64,000 nucleotides of DNA, from contig NZ_VOHA01000008.1 in assembly GCF_007859315.1 (NCBI RefSeq), positions 62,001 through 126,000 on the forward strand, in the 5' to 3' direction. The notes under the pieces were generated by a model. It was not told the origin of the DNA and made no database searches. It saw nothing but the letters and a program-made list of their open reading frames with translations. Below, one piece after another: positions 32,944-40,122 of this stretch. The stretch is from Reyranella sp. CPCC 100927 (GTDB lineage: Bacteria > Pseudomonadota > Alphaproteobacteria > Reyranellales > Reyranellaceae). Within the stretch, counting starts at the first letter, position 1. Every line of letters begins with the position of its first letter. The translations under genes and the position numbers were made by a program.

Positions 32944-33936
32944 ATGGAACGCCGACGACTGGGCCGGACGGCATTGCAGACATCGGTGATCGGCTACGGC
33001 TGCGGCGCCGTGGGCGGTCTCATGGTGCGCGGCAGCCCGGCCGATCAGGAGCGTGCCATCGCGCGCGCCGTCGAACTGGGGATCAACTATTTCGACACGG
33101 CGCCCTTGTATGGTGACGGTGAATCCGAACGCAATCTCGGCCGGGTGCTGGCCACATTGCGACCCGATATCGTGCTGGGCACCAAGGTGAGGCTGATGCC
33201 GGTCGAGCGCGGTCAGATCGGCGCCGCCGTGGCAGCGTCGATCGAGGCCAGCCTGCGCCGCCTCGGGCGGGATCATGTCGACCTGTTTCAGCTTCACGAC
33301 ACCATCACGCTGGACGGCAGCAGCACGACGCTGGCCGCGGACGTCGCATTGGACGACGTCCACGCCGCCCTCGACCGCGCGCGCCAGCAGGGCAAGACGC
33401 GGTTTATCGGCATCACCGCCACCGGCGCGACGGCGGCGCTTCACAAGGTCATCGACGCCGGCATGTTCGATACGGCACAGGTCGTCTTCAACATGCTGAA
33501 CCCGACGGCTGGCGACACGGCGCCCACGGGCATGCCGGGCCAGGACTACGGCAGGCTGTTGGACCGGGCGCAGCGTGCAGATACCGGTGTCATCGGCATC
33601 CGCGCACTCGCCGGCGGCGCGCTGAGCGGCAGCGAGGCGCGGCATCCGATCAGCATGGCTGTCGTCGCCCCGATCGGCTCCGGCCCGGACTACGCCGCCG
33701 ATGTTCGGCGCGCCCGGCAGTTCGACGCGCTGGTGCGCGAAGGCCATGCCGGCAGCCTGATTGAGGCGGCGCTGCGCTTCGTCATCGCCCATCCGACGAT
33801 GACGACGGCGCTGGTCGGCACATCGAGCCTCGATGAGCTTGAGATCGCCGGACAGGCAGCCAACAAAGGGCCGCTGTCGCAGGCCGCCCTCGATCGCGTG
33901 GCCGCGATCGCGGCGGCCGATCACCAGACGACCTGA
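32944..33936 (+). CDS. Aldo/keto reductase
   Basis: This is a 330-residue NADPH-dependent oxidoreductase of the TIM-barrel AKR superfamily. The catalytic tetrad can be read as D51 and Y56 (NYFDTAPLYGDGESE), K81 (VLGTKVRL) and H118 (LFQLHDTI). Its N-terminus MERRRLGRTALQTSVIGYG is typical. ATG 32944 follows GGGAGGG by four bases. It lies 54 bases after the ACMSD-like gene, on the same strand, and may reduce a semialdehyde of the same pathway. This assignment is by position only. Confidence 0.88.
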   Translation: MERRRLGRTALQTSVIGYGCGAVGGLMVRGSPADQERAIARAVELGINYFDTAPLYGDGESERNLGRVLATLRPDIVLGTKVRLMPVERGQIGAAVAASIEASLRRLGRDHVDLFQLHDTITLDGSSTTLAADVALDDVHAALDRARQQGKTRFIGITATGATAALHKVIDAGMFDTAQVVFNMLNPTAGDTAPTGMPGQDYGRLLDRAQRADTGVIGIRALAGGALSGSEARHPISMAVVAPIGSGPDYAADVRRARQFDALVREGHAGSLIEAALRFVIAHPTMTTALVGTSSLDELEIAGQAANKGPLSQAALDRVAAIAAADHQTT

Positions 33937-33939
33937 GCG

Positions 33940-35055
33940 TCAGCCCCAGACGTCACGCGCAGTGTCGACAACGAGCCGAAGCTTGGCGATCTGCTCATCC
34001 AACGTCAGCGCATTGCCGTCCACGGTCGACGAGAAGCCACATTGCGGACTGAGGCAGATCTGTTCCAGCGGCACGTATTTCGCTGCCGCATCGATGCGTC
34101 GCTTGAGGTCGTCCTTCTTTTCCAGCGCGCCTTTCTTGGTGGTGACCAGACCCAGCACCACCATCTTGCCCTTGGGCACGAACCGCAGCGGCTCGAAGCC
34201 GCCGGAACGCGCATCGTCGTACTCCAGGAAAAAGCCATCCACGGCGAGTTGTCCGAACAATGCCTCCGCGACGTGGTCGTAGCCGCCTGACGCGACCCAC
34301 GAGGATCGGAAATTGCCGCGGCACATGTGAGTGCAGACGGTCATGCCGGGTGGCCGCGCCGCGAGTGCGGTATTGATCAGGCGAATGTACGTGAGATGCT
34401 GCTGCTCACCGTTACCGCCCAGTTCGGCGATGTGCTGGCGCTGGGCCGGATCGTTGAGATAGGCGAGGCTGGTATCGTCGAGCTGCAGGTAGGAGCAGCC
34501 CAGCTTGCCGAGCGCCGCAACCTCGTCGGCATAGACCTGCGCCAGGTCGGCCCAGAATTGTTCGATGTCCGGATAGACCGATGCATCGATGGCGGCCCGC
34601 CCGCCGCGATAGTGCATCATGCTCGGCGACGGAATCGTCAGTTTCGGGGTGGCCGAGGCAACGGACTTCAGAAACTGGAAATCGTCGCCGAAGATGCACG
34701 TCTCGAGCTTGAGCCGACCGCTGACACGCAGGGCAGCCGGCGTGAATTCGATGACACCCTCCTCGTTTCGGAACTGGACCTTGAGATTGTCCTGCGTCTT
34801 GGTCACCCCACCGACCTGATACAGAAAGTCCATGTGCCATGAGCCGCGGCGAAATTCGCCGTCGGTGACACCTTGCAGGCCGATGTCCTCCTGCAACTTG
34901 ACGGCATCGCGGATGGCTTTGTCTTCGATGGCGCGCAGTTCGCTGGCTGGCAGGCTGCCCGTCATGCGCTCATCGCGCGCGCGCAACAGGTCTCTGGGTC
35001 GCAACAGGCTGCCCACATGGTCGGCGCGAAATGGCGGCTTCTTGTCCCCGGTCAT
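33940..35055 (-). CDS. MetE C-terminal-domain-like protein (cobalamin-independent methionine synthase family)
   Basis: This is a 371-residue protein that corresponds to the zinc-containing C-terminal half of MetE. Family zinc ligands are visible as His and Cys in VCTHMCRGNF, Glu in FFLEYDDARSG and Cys in LSPQCGFSS. The N-terminus holds ADHVGSLLRP, as usual for this group. It lacks the N-terminal MetE half, so it is not a normal methionine synthase. Short relatives act as methyltransferases or carbon-phosphorus/sulphur lyases in various pathways. The ATG at 35055 has GGAGA six bases upstream. It is convergent with the aldo/keto reductase, with three bases between stops. Confidence 0.85.
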   Translation of the reverse strand: MTGDKKPPFRADHVGSLLRPRDLLRARDERMTGSLPASELRAIEDKAIRDAVKLQEDIGLQGVTDGEFRRGSWHMDFLYQVGGVTKTQDNLKVQFRNEEGVIEFTPAALRVSGRLKLETCIFGDDFQFLKSVASATPKLTIPSPSMMHYRGGRAAIDASVYPDIEQFWADLAQVYADEVAALGKLGCSYLQLDDTSLAYLNDPAQRQHIAELGGNGEQQHLTYIRLINTALAARPPGMTVCTHMCRGNFRSSWVASGGYDHVAEALFGQLAVDGFFLEYDDARSGGFEPLRFVPKGKMVVLGLVTTKKGALEKKDDLKRRIDAAAKYVPLEQICLSPQCGFSSTVDGNALTLDEQIAKLRLVVDTARDVWG

Positions 35056-35271
35056 GCGCATTCTCCGCAACGCTGCAATGTGGTGGGACTTTACGGGGGA
35101 TCGGGCGAAATCCCCAGTCCTGAAAGAACGCCCCTTGCGCCGGACGTTGCCACGAAATGCCTCACGCTTCCCGACTAAGGGAACGGTCCGCTCCGGATTC
35201 AATGTCCATTGAGCGGATGTCGCTAGCCCTCTAGACCACGGGGGTGGCTTGGGGGGCCGAGGAGGGCATGC

Positions 35272-35721
35272 ATGCGCCGTAACGCTGTCGTTGTCGCGGA
35301 CGATGAAGCGATCAGGACGGGAAAAGTCCTGCAATGGCTCGAGTCGCAGGACGTCAGCGCCTACGGTACCTCGGATCAAACGGCCCTCGACATGGTGCGC
35401 GAGCTGAAACCGCGTGTCGTGGTCTGCAGCGACAAACCGGACGGCATGTCCTTCTGCCACGCCGTACGCGAATTGCCCGAACCGCCGATGGTCGTCGTAC
35501 TGTCGGAAGATCCACAGCTGCGTGACGATGTCTATTTCGACGGCCGCACGGTGATCGCCGTGGTACGGGCACCGGTGCGCATGGCGGCGCTCAGCCGGTT
35601 CATCAGCACGGCATTGCATATTGCCGCCCGCCTGGACCGCACCGATACGCCCGCCGATGGCAGAACACTGCCTGCTGAATTTCTGTTTCACATTGGCCGC
35701 ACCGCACGCACGGTGCATTGA
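35272..35721 (+). CDS. Degenerate response-regulator receiver protein 1
   Basis: This is a 149-residue protein with the start of a CheY-like receiver (AVVVADDEAI, D10-D11 acid pair) and the switch Ser (VVVLSEDP). The phospho-acceptor strand reads VVVCSDKPDG. Ser53 falls where Asp should be, with Asp54 one place later, and the conserved Lys is replaced by Arg (VVRAPVRM). It therefore probably does not follow the normal phosphorylation switch. ATG 35272 follows GAGGAGGG. It resembles the next protein closely (YGTSD, RVV(V/I)C, RAPV(R/Q)MA). The C-terminal 30 residues are not a recognisable output domain. Role unknown, possibly a protein-binding pseudo-receiver. Confidence 0.75.
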   Translation: MRRNAVVVADDEAIRTGKVLQWLESQDVSAYGTSDQTALDMVRELKPRVVVCSDKPDGMSFCHAVRELPEPPMVVVLSEDPQLRDDVYFDGRTVIAVVRAPVRMAALSRFISTALHIAARLDRTDTPADGRTLPAEFLFHIGRTARTVH

Positions 35722-35850
35722 TCCAAAGCAACTTCTCGCGATCAACAGACCGGACGGGATGGACAAGTCCGTAGCGGATCGGTTGTCGATTGTGAGTGAG
35801 CCTTTTCCACGCCTAGATCGACACTGCGAATGAAGAGAGGGGCCCTTCGC

Positions 35851-36315
35851 ATGTCGACCAGCGCCGTCGTTGTGGCCGACGACAATGCCGTCAGTTGCAG
35901 TGAGATCGTAGAATGGCTCAGAGCACATGAAATCACGGCCTACGGTACGTCCGATTCGTCCGTCATGGGGCTGATCGAAAACCTGCAGGCCCGCGTTGTC
36001 ATTTGCCGGCCGGGCTCGACCGGAATCGCCCTGTTCCACGCCCTTCAGGAGGCATCCGATCCGCCGCTGGTCATCCTGCTGTCGGAGGCCGCGTCAGCGA
36101 AGGACGAGGTGTACTCCAACGGCCGCCTGCTGGTCGTTGTCATCCGGGCCCCGGTGCAGATGGCACCGCTGGCGCGTTTCATCAAATCCGTCCTGGGCAT
36201 TGCGTCCCGGCTCGACAGCCAGGCCCTGGCTGCCCTTGCCGCCGCGTCGAACGAGCCTGCCCCCGATCCCGTCCCGGCGCCCCCGGGCCCTTCCCGGCCG
36301 CGTCTGGTCCACTGA
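35851..36315 (+). CDS. Degenerate response-regulator receiver protein 2
   Basis: This is a 154-residue paralogue of the preceding protein. It keeps the acid pair D10-D11 (VVVADDNAV) and a switch Ser (VILLSEAA), but the acceptor segment is VVICRPGSTG, with Arg53 at the usual Asp position and no Asp nearby. Lys is again Arg (VVIRAPVQMA). A Pro/Ala-rich tail follows the receiver. The start at 35851 is chosen because AGAGAGGGG lies about eight bases upstream. An ATG at 35830 in frame is also possible. The loss of the phosphorylation site in both copies suggests it is old and tolerated or useful. Confidence 0.75.
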   Translation: MSTSAVVVADDNAVSCSEIVEWLRAHEITAYGTSDSSVMGLIENLQARVVICRPGSTGIALFHALQEASDPPLVILLSEAASAKDEVYSNGRLLVVVIRAPVQMAPLARFIKSVLGIASRLDSQALAALAAASNEPAPDPVPAPPGPSRPRLVH

Positions 36316-36554
36316 GCGAACTCCATTCATTTTGGACCAATTGCTATATGTGGAATGAAATGCTGCCAAAAGCGGCATAAATTGCGCTGCGCCTGACTTC
36401 AAACAAGCGTCAAAGAGACGTCAAACACGATCCCAGGCGGGCATTTATCGCGGCCGTTTCAAATGCTTGTGGCTCTTTTGCACTGGATATGGTGAAACCC
36501 CGCCATAGTCATGAGTGCGAACCAAATAAATCCTCCATTTATTCTAGGTGAAAC
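36316..36554. other. Intergenic region upstream of the receiver/winged-helix gene
   Basis: About 240 bases without a convincing gene. It is richer in A and T than its surroundings, notably near 36340-36380 and 36530-36550. It probably holds the promoter of the regulator at 36555. No clear operator was identified. Confidence 0.4.
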
Positions 36555-37358
36555 ATGTCTGCGCATTCTGCGCTTCAGCCCGCTGTCCATTCTCCCGTGG
36601 CGCTGATCGTCGATGATGAAGTCGCGTGCAGTACGGAAATCGCCGAGTTCCTGACACGCCATCACATTCCCAGCTGCGGTGTTTCAAGCGTGGCGGAAGC
36701 GCGCGAAGCACTGGCCAGATGGAACAGCATTCGTGTCCTCATCAGTGATATCCGCATGCCCGGCATGTCGGGCCTGGATTTCGCAGCCGATTTGTCAGCG
36801 ACCTACGTGTCGGATCACGCGCTGCACCTGTTGTTCATGACCGGCGAAGCGACGGTCGATACAGCCGTGACGGCACTGCGCCTGGGCGCCTCGGACTTCC
36901 TGACTAAGCCGCTGAAACCCCGCGATATCGTTCAGCGGGTCGAGAGGCTGCTGTCCACGCCCGGCGGCCTGCTGCCGACCGCGTCCCCGGCCGAATCGAC
37001 CGGCAAGACCGAAGTGGCCGTCTCCACGCAGGCGCGCTGGCTGCTTCAGGAGCGACGCTATCGCATGGCGCGGGAGCGGGTCATGGGCACGACCTTCAGC
37101 GACGAGCCGGGCTGGAACATGTTGATGGAACTGATGCATGCCCGGCTCAGCGGCCAGCAAGTGCCGGTCTCGGCCTTGTGCGCGGCGTCGGGCGTGCCCC
37201 AGACCAGCGCCCTGCGCCGTCTCGCCTCCCTGATGTCGGATGGCTATGTCGTGAAGGAGCGCGATCCGAAAGACGCCCGGCGTATCTGGGTCGCCCTGAC
37301 CGATCGCGCGACGGACCTGGTCAACAAGATCGCGAGCCAGGTCAGCGTCGTCCATTGA
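36555..37358 (+). CDS. Response regulator: receiver plus MarR-like winged helix, copy 1
   Basis: This is a 267-residue two-domain regulator. The receiver (residues about 15-135) is complete: acid pair D20-D21 (LIVDDE), phospho-acceptor D65 (VLISDIRMPGMSGLDF), Thr in LLFMTGEA and Lys in DFLTKPLKP. After a linker, residues about 170-260 resemble a MarR-type winged helix: QVPVSALCAASGVPQTSALRRLASL, then the wing KERDPKDARRIWVALT. This receiver/MarR-like pairing is not one of the common output classes (OmpR, NarL, NtrC). It has the same build as the protein at 38439. AGGTGAAAC precedes the ATG. Its sensor is unknown; the reduced kinase next door is a candidate partner. Confidence 0.82.
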   Translation: MSAHSALQPAVHSPVALIVDDEVACSTEIAEFLTRHHIPSCGVSSVAEAREALARWNSIRVLISDIRMPGMSGLDFAADLSATYVSDHALHLLFMTGEATVDTAVTALRLGASDFLTKPLKPRDIVQRVERLLSTPGGLLPTASPAESTGKTEVAVSTQARWLLQERRYRMARERVMGTTFSDEPGWNMLMELMHARLSGQQVPVSALCAASGVPQTSALRRLASLMSDGYVVKERDPKDARRIWVALTDRATDLVNKIASQVSVVH

Positions 37359-37373
37359 GGCGCGCACGCGGCA

Positions 37374-37398
37374 AATACCCGGCCATCCGCCGGGTATT
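37374..37398. terminator. Bidirectional hairpin terminator
   Basis: A ten-base perfect stem AATACCCGGC / GCCGGGTATT with a five-base loop lies between the stops of two convergent genes. There is no long T run, so termination may be partial. Confidence 0.65.
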
Positions 37399-37420
37399 CG
37401 CATGAGCCGCCTGCCTGCAC

Positions 37421-38197
37421 CTACAGCGCTTCGGATTTGAACGTCACGCCGACGAGCGGCAGCACGACACGAAGCTGAATGCCGTTTTCCGAGCTCGACA
37501 CGCCAACGCTGCAGCCTGGCGCACGTCCGGCGCGCATCAGCAAGGGCAGCGCCGCAGCGACGTCCTCTTCCCGCTGCATGCCCGACCGCCCGCGCGAACC
37601 GCCAACGGCGCCGTGCGCGGCTTCAACATCGCCACTGATCGTGACGATCATAGCGTCCCTGGACCGATCCTCACGGCACTGCACCAGGATCCGCCGAACC
37701 GCGACCTCATCCAGGGCATCACCCGATGCCTGCTGCGGCATCGCATGGCTAAGCCAAAGAATGGATTCGGTGAGTGCGAAGCCAAACAACGCCTCATTGC
37801 CGCTGACCGACTGAGTGTTGGCGGGGCAATCGACGATCAGTTTGAAACCGGCAACGCGCAGGTCGTTGGCAAAGATCCCAGCGACCCGCTCAACAACGGC
37901 CGCCGGATCGAACTCCGCGGCTGACTCATCGAGGCTGACGGCGAAGGCGCGGACCCATCGCGTAATGTCGGACGCTTTTCCTGCCTGTTCCACGATCGAT
38001 TCAACACGCCGCCGCAACCCGCTCAGGACGATGGCGTCCGCCGTACCCGCCGCTTGCAGGTTCGCCACATCCTCAAGGGCATTGTCCGCGAGCAGGTTGA
38101 CGACGTTCAGCGGCTGCGAGAGTTCATGTACAGCCGAGGCAACAGCCTCCTGAAGGACACGCAGTTCCGATTCGATGTTCTGCCGACGTGTCGTCAT
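37421..38197 (-). CDS. Histidine-kinase-like protein (HisKA-type, degenerate ATPase domain)
   Basis: This is a 258-residue soluble protein. Residues about 10-100 look like a dimerisation/phosphotransfer helix pair with the H-box AVHELSQPLNVVNLL, where the His is the likely phosphorylation site. The C-terminal half is sized for the ATP-binding domain, but the N-box region reads ALTESILWLSHAM instead of the usual double Asn pattern, and no clear G1/G2 boxes are seen. It may bind ATP poorly, or serve as a phosphotransfer protein. There is no sensor domain or membrane segment. AGGATAGG precedes the ATG. It sits between two receiver/winged-helix regulators, which makes them likely partners. Confidence 0.72.
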   Translation of the reverse strand: MTTRRQNIESELRVLQEAVASAVHELSQPLNVVNLLADNALEDVANLQAAGTADAIVLSGLRRRVESIVEQAGKASDITRWVRAFAVSLDESAAEFDPAAVVERVAGIFANDLRVAGFKLIVDCPANTQSVSGNEALFGFALTESILWLSHAMPQQASGDALDEVAVRRILVQCREDRSRDAMIVTISGDVEAAHGAVGGSRGRSGMQREEDVAAALPLLMRAGRAPGCSVGVSSSENGIQLRVVLPLVGVTFKSEAL

Positions 38198-38438
38198 GGC
38201 CTATCCTGGCTGCGCGCCCAATCGACGCAACCGGCAATGATGTTGATCGCAGCGCCGTCGCGTGTGCGACCTGATATGCGGTCGCCCAGCATGGTATCGC
38301 CTAAGGTGACTCCGAATGCGAGAAGACATATTCAAAATGAATGAATCGCTTTTCGTTTGGCTTGGCGAGACCGTCCATGCAAGTTTAGAATAACTTTCTA
38401 AGGGGTCACGCGGTCGAAAATCCAGCTTGGGTCGAGCG

Positions 38439-39287
38439 ATGGCCATGAACACTTCGACATCCAGCGAACCTCGAGTGAGCGAAGAAACCGGCGGTTTTCG
38501 ACCCGCGCCGCGCGTGCAAGAGCCGCTCGTCATGATCGTGGACGACGATCGGGCGACGACAGAGGCGCTGGCTGACATTTTCATCCGGGAACGCATCCCC
38601 TGCTGTGCGTTCATGCGCGCTGCACCGGCAATCGCCGCGCTCGAGCGCAGCGATTCGATTCGCGTGATCCTGACCGACGTCGCGATGCCGGAGATCAGCG
38701 GCTTGGAGTTCGCCAAGGCCGTGCGCAACCGCAAGCAGGCAGCGCCTTACATCGTCTTCATGTCCGGCCGCGCCAACGTCCCGATGACGGTCTCCGCCTT
38801 GCGCCTCGGTGCCGTCGATTTCTTCGCCAAACCGCTGCGCATCGCCGAACTGGTCGCCCGTATCCGCACCCTGGTCGAGCTGCCGCAGGTCGCCACCGTC
38901 CGGTCACCGGCACGCGATGCGACAACGCCGCCGGAAAATCGCAAGGACGTCGATGCCCGCCGGGCCTGGGCGTTGCGCGAACTGGAGGCGGTTGGCAAGC
39001 GACGGAAGATCCTGGGCGCGCAGTACGAGATCGATCCCGGCTGGATCATGCTGCTCGAGCTGTTCGACGCGCACTGCACCCAGCGGCCCTACCATGTATC
39101 GGCGCTGTGCCTGGCGTCGGGCGCGCCACATGCCACCGCGCTGCGCCGGCTGTCACAGATGATCGATGCCGGCCTATTCCGCCGGGAGCAGGACCCGGCC
39201 GACGCGCGCCGATCCTGGGTCTTCCTGACGCCCGAGGGCCTGGAGAAGATCTCAGCCTGCGCCGAGACCGGAAGCGCAAGCGCTTGA
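38439..39287 (+). CDS. Response regulator: receiver plus MarR-like winged helix, copy 2
   Basis: This is a 282-residue regulator. An N-terminal extension of about 30 residues precedes a complete receiver: VMIVDDDRATT, phospho-acceptor Asp in RVILTDVAMPEISGLEF, Ser in VFMSGRAN and Lys in DFFAKPLRI. The C-terminal winged helix is like that of the protein at 36555 (YHVSALCLASGAPHATALRRLSQM, wing REQDPADARRSWVFLT), so the two are paralogues. ATGs at 38439 and 38445 are both possible starts; a TTG at 38427 is unlikely. The gene is divergent from the kinase-like gene. A 240-base promoter region lies between them. Confidence 0.82.
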   Translation: MAMNTSTSSEPRVSEETGGFRPAPRVQEPLVMIVDDDRATTEALADIFIRERIPCCAFMRAAPAIAALERSDSIRVILTDVAMPEISGLEFAKAVRNRKQAAPYIVFMSGRANVPMTVSALRLGAVDFFAKPLRIAELVARIRTLVELPQVATVRSPARDATTPPENRKDVDARRAWALRELEAVGKRRKILGAQYEIDPGWIMLLELFDAHCTQRPYHVSALCLASGAPHATALRRLSQMIDAGLFRREQDPADARRSWVFLTPEGLEKISACAETGSASA

Positions 39288-39371
39288 GCCTCAGTCGATG
39301 ACGCTCTCGATACCGGGCGGCACGACGGGATTTGACGACAACGAAGGCGTCAACCGTTCGGATGGCGTCTG

Positions 39372-39797
39372 GTGTTTGACATTGACGCATCAACAGGCCC
39401 TACGGTGACCCTTCCAACACGCGTCATACTGGCTGTCGATGACGACGAGGCCGTCCGTCGGGTCGCAGCCGAGAACCTGCGTCGCCTGGGGTTCACCGTC
39501 ATCGAGGCCCGCGACGGCGAGGAGGCGATGCGGGTGCTGACTGATCCCTCGTCTCCAATCGACTTGCTGTTCACCGACGTTCGCATGCCAGGACCGCTCT
39601 CGGGGCCAGCGCTTGCCGAGTTGGCTGTCCGCCAGCAGCCGGGCCTGAAGATCCTGCTGACGTCCGGGAATCTGCGTGACGTCACCGCAGGCGCGGACGA
39701 TGGCCGGTTCCCGGTGTTGAGCAAGCCCTATCGACGGGCCCAGCTTGCCGCCGCCATCGAGGCGGCTCTCGCCGCCACACTGCCTGCTCATCCGTGA
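39372..39797 (+). CDS. Single-domain response regulator (CheY-like receiver)
   Basis: This is a 141-residue receiver with no output domain. All key residues are present: VILAVDDDEAVRR (acid pair), phospho-acceptor Asp in LLFTDVRMPGPLSG, Thr/Ser in ILLTSGNLRD and Lys in VLSKPYRRAQL. The sequence resembles receivers found at the C-terminus of hybrid kinases. The start is a GTG at 39372. It may pass phosphate to or from the kinase-like protein upstream, but nothing in the sequence fixes the partner. Confidence 0.83.
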   Translation: MFDIDASTGPTVTLPTRVILAVDDDEAVRRVAAENLRRLGFTVIEARDGEEAMRVLTDPSSPIDLLFTDVRMPGPLSGPALAELAVRQQPGLKILLTSGNLRDVTAGADDGRFPVLSKPYRRAQLAAAIEAALAATLPAHP

Positions 39798-40122
39798 TCG
39801 CAGGTCAGAGTCACTGACCAACTTCAGCCAAGGGCCAACTTCAGCCAAGGGCCAACTTCAGCCAAGGGAATGTCACGCTGTCGGACGTGTCCATGGTGGT
39901 GGTCGCCAGGCCAGAAAGGTCGTTGTCGCAATGCCCAGATATTCGTGCGCGATAGAAATGAACATTCCCTCGACTTTTTCTGAAAATCAGGTCATCCTTC
40001 CGACTGGGGACGAAAACTGTCGGTCGGAAGCTTCGGTTTCTTGCGTGCCGTGCGATGCAACGGGGCGGTAACGCTGCCGTGCGAAGCGCGTTCCCAATAG
40101 TACGCCGTGGGGAGATGTCAAA
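39798..40122. other. Intergenic region upstream of the T6SS locus
   Basis: About 325 bases with no convincing gene. It holds the 17-base triple repeat (39818-39868), an inverted repeat CTTCCGAC / GTCGGAAG at 39997-40004 and 40023-40030, and the ribosome site GGGGAG of tssH. It is the likely promoter region of tssH. No clear sigma-54 site was found. Confidence 0.5.
39818..39868. repeat. Three tandem 17-base direct repeats
   Basis: The unit CCAACTTCAGCCAAGGG occurs three times without spacing (39818, 39835 and 39852) and without any mismatch. It lies between the last signalling gene and the T6SS locus. Perfect copies mean recent expansion or a conserved binding array. Confidence 0.9.

Noticed and set aside
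35056-36039. Upstream extension of the MetE-like gene
   Set aside because: It is antisense to the first pseudo-receiver gene and has no family similarity. The start at 35055 has a ribosome site.
38198-38438. Short frames between the kinase-like gene and the second receiver/winged-helix gene
   Set aside because: None has a ribosome site, family motif or typical codon use. The region is better read as a divergent promoter.
39997-40030. Inverted repeat upstream of tssH as a sigma-54 or regulator site
   Set aside because: The arms are only eight bases with an 18-base gap, and no -24/-12 GG-GC pattern was found. It is mentioned only as part of the intergenic region.
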